Positions 46,857 through 57,753 of a stretch of 64,000 bases of DNA are shown piece after piece. Positions within the stretch are counted from its first letter, which is position 1, and each line of letters begins with the position of its first letter. A program made the translations under genes and the position numbers. This DNA is from Mangifera indica (lineage: Eukaryota > Streptophyta > Magnoliopsida > Sapindales > Anacardiaceae), in NCBI RefSeq assembly GCF_011075055.1, contig NC_058149.1, positions 6,516,449-6,580,448 of the forward strand, in the 5' to 3' direction. Below the pieces are notes generated by a model. That model made no database searches. It was given only the letters and a program-made list of their open reading frames with translations, and had not been told where the DNA came from.

Positions 46857-48217
46857 TCTCCCATTCACATATGATAGAAGACTCGTACTAAAAAAACTTA
46901 TCCACAAAAGTCTCATACAACAGTACTTTCATACTTGCAAATGTGTCGTGCGACCTCATGAGCAATTTACATATGGGCACTAAATACTATGCATCTATTA
47001 GGAATAACATAACTATTTCAACCCAAATAAAGAAAAAATAAGTTTTTGAATTCTTAGGAATAGCATACTAAGTCCTAAAAGTTTTTGAATTCTTATCTTG
47101 AACTAAATCATTAATTATGGTGCTAATGGTCATGCATGATAATGATTAGACTATGCACTATCTTTTTTCCAATTAAAAGAGTATGACTAATTATATATAG
47201 TCTCAACGTGCACCATTAAAGCATCAGATAATCATATCATATACACAATGTGAAGATCCCTAGCCAACAAACTTGTATAAATTAGAAACATGTGTTTTTG
47301 GAAGCTAGTATAATGTATTACATGTCTTTACATGCCTAGGACCTATGAAACACATTCCATGTACAGATCTGAGCATTAGATAATTGCCATGCTCTAACAA
47401 ATGGTCTCGTGCACCAAAACACGTTAGAAAGAGTTGCTCATGCACTATCATGTGTTAAAATATGGTCTTACATGTCTTCACATGTCGAGTTGACTTCACA
47501 CGCACTTCCACGTGTCCAAGCAATGCTTGTATGCACCTTTATGTATCAAGATTGAGACACACGTGTCACCACATGCTAGGACAAGACTCTTACATGCTTC
47601 CACATATTGCTAACTGTAATTGGCCATTGACCTCTGATGATTGGTTAACCTTTGATTATTGACAATTATCCGAGTAGTTGGTTGAGACCTAGGTCAGGTC
47701 ATCCAATTAACTAGATGAACCCATTGACTAACGGGCTAGGTGATCAGGTTTTCTAACTTGATTGCTACTCGATTCTACGTGATAAACCTTAAAATTTGGG
47801 TTGTTTAATTGGCTAACTTTCACTAATGTTCCGATGATAGGACCATAGGGTTTTCGTAACCCTCTAGTCAACCGTTTTTCTCAGACTAATGATGGACACA
47901 AACATCACCTGATTATGGTGATCCGGTGGAGACAAAAACATGTCATAGGTCATGATTTTTGGCTTGATTTTCATCAATTATAACATTATTTCAACTCGAT
48001 TCTTAATTTAAAACTTGTAAAATAATTCCAAGCAACTATCCAACATGTTTCCTTTCACCAATTTTATGCAATTTTGGTCGAATTGAATTCGTACACAAAA
48101 TTTGAATTTAAACATAATTTCAATCAAAAATCGAAATTTTAGATTATAACAATCACATAAGACGGAATTTAATTAATAGAAAACATGACATATTTGCATC
48201 CTATGCTCTGATACCAA

Positions 48218-48588
48218 TGTTGGAAACAATTTAACATGCCATATATTGAATTATGTAAATACTCTAAATATAAATACGCGTACTCGGCTTCGAGTTTGCG
48301 ACAAAACCTATTCAAACATGACACGAAGTGTTGATGTGAGTAATTTCCATAATCCCATTTGCCTATGTATTACATTCTTTTGGGAGACATTCGTTTTTTT
48401 GTGTTTTATATGCCTTGGGAGAAGAAGAAGAGATACTGCTATTTTATTTGCATTAATTTCTTGGGATGACAGTTTTTGAACATTTAAATAACAGCGTAAT
48501 TGTCATCCAATAACCTCAAACAATTGCCTTTTGGCAGCTAAATAAACTAGGTTGGGTAGACATGCCATGGGTGGACCTAGACCCAATA
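48218..48588 (-). repeat. 5' LTR of the nested non-autonomous element
   Basis: Followed on the minus strand by the primer site at 48205-48216. It is slightly longer than the left copy because of small insertions. Confidence 0.85.
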
Positions 48589-49187
48589 CATACAAATTAG
48601 AATCATTTAAATCCAAAACACATTAGACTACTATTGCAGCTTAACATATCATTCATAACTTCTACTATACCCCAAATTTTTTGTTCATCAGAATCAATTA
48701 AATCCAAAACAACTCCAAAACACAAATACAACCCAAGCACAAATCCAAAATCTAGAACAACAGAAACTACTTATCAACTTCAATTGCATCTTCAAGCATA
48801 CAAATCATGTCTTGCTCAAACCATGTCTTCAACTTGGTATGACAAGTGACAAATGACCAAAACCTCGTATTAATACAAAATACAAATGAATGAAAGAAGA
48901 CAATAGGAAAAACTTATGTCTAATAAGAAATTTTATTTTATAAAAATAAGAACAATTAAGAATCAAACACTATTAAACATTATAAAAACAAAAACATTTT
49001 CTTAAGCATCAAAGATGTAGCCATTCATCAACAAATATATTTTACCTTCCATTATACTTTCATTTATCTGACAGGATAAGCTCAATAGTCTTAGCATCAT
49101 CTCCCATCTTTATGAAATTCAAAAGAAATGAAAAATATTTATCATACTGCCAATAATTTAACAAAAAATCAATTGAAAAGCAAGTAG

Positions 49188-49931
49188 TTATAGTAAATAA
49201 TTGACTACTTGATCTTGTTTGGGAATATTATAAAGCGCTCTCATCCAATCAATGTCATACATAAGCATATTGATTGTTTTTGGTGATAGAAATGACTTGT
49301 GCGCGTTAATCACTCTACTACCAGCATTGAATGCACTCTCGAAGGTTACTGTTGAAACACGAATCGCTAGGATATTAACCACTACTTGTGAAAGTACTTT
49401 ATATTATATTGATTATCCCTTTAGCAATGAAGTGCATTAAAGTCTCCTGAGATGACATCATCAAATATCTCAACATCACGTTCTTCAAAATAAGTTTCTA
49501 ACTTAGACTTCACAGTTCTTCCAAATATGTTCTCTATTTATAATATTTCAAATGTAGCCAACTAAATCCAAACCCATATTGTCTATTTTGAGAATATTGA
49601 GAACTTGATGATTTGTCTACAAATTTCATATTAAAAGTTAGGATATGTTATAAGTTTTCAATTAAGAACAATTATTTAATGAATCCGATGTACTTGATGG
49701 TGCTTGTTGAGTCCTTGGTTAAGATTTTAGAGGTGCAAATGTAGTTGATGGATTGTCTGATAACATCATGTCAATGCATTCGTTGTATAACTTATCTAAA
49801 GTTCTTTTGCATTCTCTATCTCTTCAAGGGCATTTTCTTCCCCATATAGAATGGGAAATGCCAAAGTAATCACGAGAAACTCTATCCTGAAATAATCACA
49901 AATCAAAATGATAAGTTAAAGACATTTTCAT

Positions 49932-49996
<65 letters not shown>

Positions 49997-51760
49997 AAAC
50001 ACATTCAATTCTAAGTTCATTATCAAGGATCCATGATGCTAACAATCGCCATCAGAAAATTCACTTCGCCCCGGTATTCATTAAATTTTTTCAGATATTG
50101 CAGTCACCATCGTTGATATAACATGATTTTCATTGAATTTCTACTCTTTAAAGATCTCTTTTATCCTAAACAGTTCCATGAAATACTTATTTGTAGTTGT
50201 ATAAGGTGATCTAGAAATTAATTTAGTTATAACATCAGAAATTGCTAACATCTTATAAACAACCTCCAATCTTTCCCACTCTTCCCTGGTCGGATAATAA
50301 CTATAGCTTGATTTAACAAACATATAGTGAGGAAAAACCTGTCAGAATTATAGTGTTGTAGTTAGTATTTTGTATGTACTATTATAGCGGGTAGGACAAT
50401 CCAAAACTAATTTCGTTTATTTGATTCCACACTACATAACAATTTTCACAAAATTTTTTTGTTTGGCCTCGTTAGCTCTTATAAACTTCACATTCTTTCA
50501 AAAATTGTCTATGATTTATTTTATCACAACCACTCTATCCTAGACTAACAAATTTACTATATAGGCAATGCACTTAGCATGGAAAAGTTTTCCATCCCAT
50601 AACAAAGTTCTTTGAAATTGAAAATCTTTTTTCAATCTCTTAATGCAATTATCATTTGCAGTAACATTGTTCACTGTGATAGTTTCCACCAAAATTAATG
50701 AATATTAATGAAATTACATACAATAAAATAATATATATATTCTTATAAAGAGTTTTCAAAGTTGAATTTACCTTATTCTCAATTTCCTAACCTTTTAAAC
50801 ACTTAAAAATAGTTGCTACAATATTAATTCCTCTCATAGGTAGAGATAGGTGCACAAAATTTATAATTCATTTATTTAAGGACCATGAATAGTCCACCCA
50901 ATGTGTTGTGATTATCATATACTTAATATTTTGGCAATCGAACTCCCAAAGATCAGTAGTAATACTGATCCTTCTAGTTTTCAAAAAATCTTCTTCAATT
51001 TCATATGCTCTGTTTGATAAACTCAAATGCAATTAGCTTTTACTTGCTTCCTTTCAACTTTTTCGTAAAGAGGCTGAAAAACCCAATAAAAATTAATGAA
51101 ATTGGGATGCTTAGTAAAATTAAATGGCAATTTGGATATCATAACCATGTGAGTCAAGGTTTTTCAAACCTGAAATACTAACACCATAATCATTTCATTA
51201 GTCAATACAATTTCATAGTAAAAATAAAGTTATTGACTGAACTCAAACTTACTTTGAGATGCTTATAATTCAATCTTGTCTTTACCATAGTCAGGGTAGG
51301 TAACCCTACCTTTGAAGGCTTAAAGCCTAATATGTTTTGTACCCCCACGATTAAATCCATTCTCATCGCTTTCTTCCTATCAGCACATTGCCCCATATGC
51401 CTTGTTAAATAGGTAGTAACCTTGGTCTTTTGCAACATCACCTTTCTCTTTCAGTACTTGCATACTGCATATGTAACATCTCCAATAGTAAAAAAATCTA
51501 ATCTGGAAAACTCTTACAAATAGTTAATGTTTTCCTTCTCTTATTAGATGGAATAATAAAAGGTTGTGCATTTGTTGGTCCTTTATAACGTACAGTTACT
51601 TTATCTTCTTTAACAAAAGATGAAACATCTAAATCTTTTATTGTAGTCATATTAGCATCCACATCATCTTTTCTAACCCCTTGAGTATGTATAGGTGCTT
51701 CAATTTGCACTGAATTTCCCTTAATAAATATACACATAGAAAAAGCCATCATGCTAGTTG
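49188..51760 (-). pseudogene. hAT transposase (BED zinc finger, RNase H-like core, dimerisation domain), broken
   Basis: Cut-and-paste transposase remnant read on the minus strand. A head starts MMAFSMCIFI (51752). The BED zinc finger follows at about 51480-51375, reading FTIGDVTYAVCKY, then a TGA where the second Cys should be, then KRKVMLQKTKVTTYLTRHMGQC, with His and Cys kept. Core blocks include SSYSYYPTREEWERLEVVYKML (50315-50250) and TTNKYFMELFRIKEI (50185-50150). The C-terminal hAT dimerisation domain is at 49382-49188 (NILAIRVSTVTFESAFNAGSR, then LSPKTINMLM). Many stops and shifts lie between. It belongs to the Ac-like branch by its end motifs. Confidence 0.8.
49939..49990. repeat. 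Microsatellite (TG)n(TA)n
   Basis: About five GT units followed by roughly twenty AT units, inside the hAT element. Confidence 0.95.
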
Positions 51761-53289
51761 TGGATGCTTGAGATGAAGATCGACTTGCTTTGGATGGTTA
51801 TACTTTTCTTGATTCATATTCTATGTCACAATCAAAATTAGACAGTTAATTGTTAATGTAGTTAAAAGCCTAAAAAAATAACAAAAGCACAAGAGCTACA
51901 TTTGATAAAATGTAATTAATAGACAATATTCAACATTATTTTGACATACAATGACTAGTATTATTTGTTAATTTCTAGATGTTTGTTGTTTCTTTGCCTA
52001 AGAGGATTGTTAATAAGACTCAAACAATTAAAATATAAGATGTTTGTTTAGTTATTGTACAAATAAATCTTCGTATTTGGACTTTGAAGCAATCTACACT
52101 TGTATGCTTTTGATTTGCCTTATGATAGACAAGTCTTAATTAATCTAATGGGCTAAATTTTGTTTTATTTTGCCTTGAATGTAGGTGGAATTTAAATCAA
52201 ACATGCTACTTCTAGGTAGTCTAGGTCATATTCTTTATTAAAATGTTTTATATATAAAATTATATACTTCTCTATTGGGTATTTGTCAAATGGTGTATGT
52301 AATCCTTATTTATGTCCAGTCTGTTTTATCTCTTACTGTTAATAATAGTTAAGGAATGTGTGTTTGTTGGCCTATGAAATATGACATTGGAAGAGAAAGT
52401 AAACATTGGAATAAAACATAATCTACCTCTAATGTATTGCAAACTATAAGATTTTGATTAAACCCTCCCTCTGTTTCATATCCTTGATTTCATATCATTT
52501 ATATTTACTAAACATAAAAATCAAATCCATAAGAGCCAACATTCGTGTAAAAATCTGGATATATTGGATATAGCAAACTTGGATATGTAATACAAATCCA
52601 ACAAGCTAAAATTAAATGCTAAAATTACAAGCTGAAATCAAATCAATAAAAGCTAACATAGATTTTTTTGGTTGGTTAATTCCAAATTCAATCAATTCTA
52701 GCAACAAATTAATAAATGCAAATAACAACAAACAACAAACCTATTAATTGTTATGTCTTCGTGTTGTTGTTGTCAAACGACTGAAGTTGTTGTCGTCAAA
52801 CGCAAAAGTTGAAATAGAGATGATTTGTAATTAGAGAACTAACAAAGTGTTTGACTTTGAAAGCTGGATGGAGTTGACAAGATTTTGACATTGTAGATGA
52901 TCCGATGGAGATGCAGATTGATAAGGTTTTGCAAAAGTTGAAAGAAGAATAAAATTATAGGAGCTTTGAAAGAAGAAGATGAGTGCATGAGAGACTTCTG
53001 AGTTCTGAAAGGTTTCTTACTTCTCAGCAAGGACTTTGACTAAAGATTATTAATAAAAGTTAAAACATTACTGTATTTTAGGCAAGATGATAGGGCACGC
53101 GAGTTAATTATTCACATACATAAAGCTCAACTCAAGCTTAAGCTCAAGCTGAGGCTTAAGCTCATTCATAGGCTTATTCTTGTGTGGCTGATTTTAGGCT
53201 CATTCGAATTGAACTTAAGCTTGAGCTTGAACAAATTCAATTTGAACCCTACCTATGTGTTTTGATATATCAAAACTAAGCTTTTGAAC

Positions 53290-54600
53290 TTAAGTGCACC
53301 CACAATGGGTCAATCTTACCCATATTGCAATAAACTACCCTTGATAGTTGAGGACAATTGGGCTTAGCAATTGATGGCAGTTGGGCACAAATATAATGTC
53401 CCAAAAAAAACTATCGCATTTTTTTAGTAATGTAAAAATTACAGAAGAACACAAATATAAAAGCCTCTAAAACCAAAATGAAAGTTTTTAGATTGAATCA
53501 AATCAATATGGTATATCAAAATACGTCATGCAAGTTTAATAATGCTTCGAATCACTTCAAACAAAGAAAGAACACATAATACGACTATATATACTATTGA
53601 TTTGTTTACATAACTAGAAGAATTTCTAACATTAGTATCAAAGCCTGGGTTAATGTATAAATATTATGCCTACAATTCTAGAAAATTAATTAATTGGAAT
53701 TCTATGATTTGGAATTCTTTTTTCATCAATTAACTATTGAAATTTGAATTTTAGGGTTTGAATTGATTTGATTAAAATTACATGAAATTAAGGCTTAGAA
53801 ACATTTTAGGTTGATGCTTGGATTTGTGTTGCATGAATTGAACATTAAATCGAACCATATTTTGGCCAGAATTGATGAAAATCAAGATTGAAACCATGAT
53901 GGTTCTCATCTCGATTTTGCTAATTCTTGGTGACATCAACACCTAAAAATGCATCGGGGAGAATTATCAAAGTGCATTGATCAATAGTTCTATGGTCTCT
54001 AGCCTGATTGATAATCAAAATCAACGAATATAGGTTAAAATTAGGTTGAAAAAATCCAATTATCCGGCCTATTTAGTTAATAGGTAGTTCATACCTTAAG
54101 GTCATAGGTCAACCCATTTGGTCAATTGAACAAACTGAACTGGTTAACATCTATGAGGTTGGTTGATTGGTCAATAGTCAATAGTTTGATCGACTAGGTA
54201 AACGGTTTAATTGGATTGAGAATCAGATCCAGTCTGTACGTAATGACATGTATGGTTTAGTTCGGACGTGTGATGACATGTGGGTCACTGTTCTGATGCG
54301 TAACAGCGTGTAGGGTCACTATTTTGACATGTGATGATTCATGGGTTATTGTTATGGTGCATGAGAGTGCGTAGGTTACTATTATGGTGTGTGAGAGTGC
54401 GTAGGTTACTATTATAATGTGTAAAAGAGCATGGAATAGTCCTACCGATGTGTGGTAACACATTAATGTTTAGATCAGCATATGGACACAAGTCCAGTAG
54501 GTCTTATGATGCATGAAAGCGTGTGAGACCTTATTCCAACACATGTAAACATGTAACGGTGTTTCTAGACACATATTTTTGAATTATGCAATGCTAGATG
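53290..54600 (+). mobile_element. Degenerate plus-strand relative of the 2.1-kb non-autonomous LTR element
   Basis: A worn initiator-Met primer site TAGTATCAAAGC (53633-53644) follows an LTR-like stretch (53290-53632) that shares words with the LTR of 46508-48588 read on minus: ATGGGTC..., AATTGGGC, TGTCCCAAAA. The interior shares GAATTGATGAAAATCAAG (about 53870-53887) and the same order of motifs. No second LTR was found, so it is a fragment or beyond recognition at its right end. Confidence 0.45.
54260..54470. repeat. Degenerate minisatellite, unit about 30 bp, six to seven copies
   Basis: Two adjacent units at 54363-54422 share GAGAGTGCGTAGGTTACTAT exactly, at a 30-bp step. Flanking units are more diverged (GTGGGTCACTGTTCTGATG, GTAGGGTCACTATTTTGAC). 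The 68-codon minus-strand open stretch here is only a translation of the repeat. Confidence 0.85.
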
Positions 54601-54866
54601 ACATATTGCACTATTTTGCTTATGTTTTTATACATATGTGATTTATTTATTTTTTCTATTTTTTTCATATAAAGACAAACGTGGTTACTAAGGAACATTA
54701 CCTAGAGTATAAGATGAGACCATCTGGTAGTTTAGTGGTGTATGTTAGGATCGTATATCATAAATATTTAAACTTAAAAGCAAATCCCATATCTTTAACC
54801 GGAGAAGATAGGATATATGGTCTACTTATGTCCATGTATGACCATTAAACTATATGATTTATTTTG

Positions 54867-55055
54867 TATAAACTAGATAACATTATGCAATCCTAAATCT
54901 ATAGGATCTATGCACATGCTATAAAATACTGAATCAAATACATTAGGGTTATAAGTATACTTATGTATAAACTAGATAAAATTATGTAATCATAAATCCA
55001 CAGGATCTATACACAAGTTATAAAATACTTAATTAAATACTTTAGGGTTATAAGA
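54867..55055. repeat. 99-bp tandem duplication
   Basis: Unit 1 is 54867-54965 and unit 2 starts at 54966. Both begin TATAAACTAGATAA and contain GGATCTAT.CACA.G.TATAA and TTAGGGTTATAAG. About 88% similar by eye. No function evident. Confidence 0.85.
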
Positions 55056-56040
55056 ATAAATGGAACGTCATACAATTTGAATCAGTAAAGCTATTGAGAT
55101 TTCTTATTGAGATCATCTCTTAACGTGATAGGTTTTTTTCTCTGGAAACCTCTTTGAATGATAACTTTCAATGGGATAAACTATAATGTAACTAAATTAT
55201 ATCAAGTTTTGGAATGAGGACTTAACCAATATATAGTAAGTTAATCAACCTCCTATCAAGTTCTAATAAACTTTAGGGCCCACACTAATATTTTCCACTC
55301 AGATCGTAACCTTTAAATGTATTGAGTTTATCTTTATTGATCACTCAAGTTCATCTATAAACTTGTATTGAACTATGCATTTACTTGGTTTTATTAAACC
55401 AAACATAATTAATGTTAGCCCACATGGGGAAACTTCTAACATTATCACACTTGAACAACACTAATTATTTTTATTTTATTTTATTTTATTTTAAGAAAAG
55501 AAAAACAATTCTCGACTTTTGAGTAATCAATATTTTAACTTTAAGTGACCACTACAAAAAAAAATAGTCCAAAGATAAATTACACTTTAATAAATAATCT
55601 AATTAATATGATTATTAATAACGAACCAAGACATTACTTATGTTCTCTATCAACATAAGATCATCCTTGATCACAATTATTAATAATCAAATCAACATGG
55701 ATCAGATTTAGGAGTGTGGCAGAAATAACACCGAACAAGGTGATCATAAGTAGTGTTATGTCTTTGTCAGTTCTTTTTAAGATTTCTTTGATTTCTTTAT
55801 AACATTTATGTTTCAAAAGAAACAAGAGAAATCTTTTCACTTTCAATGAAGCTTGTATGTTTCAACATTACTCGAGACCCATAAAACATACACATACAAC
55901 TACCATACTAAAAAGAAACCTTATCTTAAGGCTTATGTTGTATTATAATTGTAGATACACATATATATAACCATAGATAAAAAATTATGTCAATATGAAC
56001 ATGATCAATAAATAAATATCAACAAATAACAATATAAAAC
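55056..56040. other. Unassigned AT-rich stretch
   Basis: No gene seen. (TTTTA)n runs at about 55468-55493. 55640-56040 may be the region beyond the end of the copia-like frame, but no LTR could be defined. Confidence 0.4.
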
Positions 56041-56049
56041 TCCTACTAA

Positions 56050-57190
56050 CTCTAAATATCAAAAGACTTTAGACACCTTCATGTTTTCAACATGACTTTT
56101 ATGGCTTATAGGTCTTATACCTTTGGTTAAGGGCTTAATCTTTATCAACTTTGTATTTTTTGTGCTTTACCCTAATGTCTCATTCTTCATACGGTACTTG
56201 ACTATAAAATATTTTATTTTTTGTATGTTTCAATCTACTAATAGTCTTTTAACTAATTAAACTACTATTATAGTAGATAAAGTCAACCTCAAGTAGTCCA
56301 AAAAGGTAATCCTTCAACCATACAACTTGAGAAGTTATTTCATAGCAAGCAATGGATCTAATGTCCATGGTTAAAGCTATTACTAATGACTACTTAATGC
56401 TTTTCCAAATATAACCCATTCAGCAAGTATAATAGTATATCTGAAAATAAACTTTAAATCATCTTTATAATTACCAAAATCTTGATTCTTTGAAAGCATC
56501 TCCTTACCTCCTAAATCGCAACCCAATAATTAAGACTTTGATTTGAAAGGTAGGGATTAAAACCTCAATTGTAAAAGTTACATCAGACTCATGCAAACCT
56601 TTGCTTGCATTAAGCTTTAATAATGTCATCATAAGAGACATTTCAAATGGATTCTTCTTCAACCTCATTCATTTGACACTGTTTGATATTAAACTTATCT
56701 TCTTTTACAACGAGCACACAACTTATCTTGCAATTTTGCATGTTAAGTTTCTTAAGTACATGCTTCAAGTATGCATTTGAGATAAGTCAATAAGTCTACA
56801 TGTCCTGTCACAATAAATCTCTATACCAAGAACTAATGATGAATATTTAAGATCTTTCATATCAAAAGTCTTGGATAAAATAATATGATCTTATGGAATA
56901 AATTTGATATCACTACTACCAATATTTGAACTATACTATGAAGACAAATTTGCTCTCATTGATCTTCATATACCTATATTGGTCTAATTTGTTCTTTATA
57001 AAGTCATGTAAAATTGAAACTTCATTAAAATTGAAACACCACTATCAAGAAGTCTATTTCAACCATAGATTGACTTATTTAGATTACATATTAAAAGTTT
57101 CATTCCTTATGCTTTTGATAAATATGATTGCACCATATAGACTTCTTTACCAAAACTTTCATTTAAGATATGTATGAAGATTATGGTAAA
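56050..57190 (-). pseudogene. Ty1-copia reverse transcriptase / RNase H fragment
   Basis: Minus-strand reading across frames gives islands in the right order: KLIKSIYG-like sequence near 57130, then LSKTFDMKDLKYSSLVLGIE (56880-56825), then the RNase H part RSIACYEITSQVVWLKDYLF (56375-56320) and VDFIYYNSSL. The end near 56060 resembles the copia C-terminus (PLTKG...HVENM). These are hallmarks of the C-terminal half of copia pol. Stops and shifts are dense. The catalytic YVDD region near 56935 is unreadable. No integrase or gag was seen to the right, and no LTR could be identified, so it is a fragment. Confidence 0.65.
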
Positions 57191-57321
57191 TCAATAAATG
57201 ATTAATCACTCTCAAGCACAAGAGAAGATATCTCAAATATACATGTTGAAAGACATTAATGATCATTCAAATATGTGGCCATAAAGGGATCAAATCGAAG
57301 CTTGATCTAAATTGCTTGGTA

Positions 57322-57565
57322 ATTGATGGATATCAACTCATATCGAGGAGTCCATGAGATAAACATTATATTTATGTCTTATTTTTTAGAGGTATTGGTT
57401 GACAAAATAATTGTATTAAATGTAACTGTATAAATTGAGAGCAATTGATGGATATCAACTTATATCAATAAGACCTTGAGATAAACATCGTATCTTTGTC
57501 TCAGTTTTGAGAGATATTGGTTGATGAATGATCATATTATATGTAACCGTATAAGTTGACAAGAC
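57322..57565. repeat. 122-bp tandem duplication
   Basis: Units start ATTGATGGATATCAACT at 57322 and 57444. Both continue through GAGATAAACAT..TAT.TTTGTCT and ATTGGTTGA to GTAAC.GTATAA.TTGA. About 80% similar by eye. Confidence 0.85.
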
Positions 57566-57753
57566 TTAGAGTCATAAGTTGACAAGGCTTAAAGTTGTTT
57601 ATTGACACTTTGTTGACTTGGTGGCCACAATGCCTTACTAAAGGCTAATTTTAGTCTATATCTAGATTTGACTTGAATCTGAACACCACTAATTCAATAT
57701 AGAGCTTTTGGGTCATTCACATAAAGGGATTTATCAAACTCTAGATGTATAAA

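Larger units (their letters stand above)
46508..48588 (-). mobile_element. Non-autonomous LTR element, 2.1 kb, no coding capacity, nested in the hAT element
   Basis: Direct repeats 46508-46856 and 48218-48588 (about 349 and 371 bp) start TATTGG/TGTTGG and end CCCAATA. A perfect initiator-tRNA-Met primer site on the minus strand (GCTCTGATACCA on plus, 48205-48216) lies one base from the right LTR, which is therefore the 5' LTR. A purine-rich stretch abuts the other. The target duplication CATAC is perfect (46503-46507 and 48589-48593). The 1.36-kb interior has no open frame. It carries repeated ACATG/CATGT-type words (47320-47600). LTR divergence of about 20% makes it old. Confidence 0.88.
46138..53251 (-). 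mobile_element. hAT (Ac-like) DNA transposon, 7.1 kb, with a nested LTR element
   Basis: The minus-strand transposase remnant (49188-51760) is flanked by subterminal regions rich in AAGCTTGAGCTT-like words (46150-46260 and 53115-53250). The ends read TTGGGCCAGATTCGAAT (left) and, inverted, TAGGGTTCAAATTGAAT (right), about 10 of 17 matching. Flanks CTTATATG (46130-46137) and CCTATGTG (53252-53259) agree at 6 of 8, an aged 8-bp target duplication typical of hAT. Taking out the nested LTR element (2086 bp with its duplicated site) leaves about 5 kb, normal for an autonomous hAT element. Confidence 0.75.

Noticed and set aside
56926..57177. 83-codon plus-strand open frame
   Set aside because: The minus strand over the same bases shows copia reverse-transcriptase islands. 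The plus frame is a shadow.
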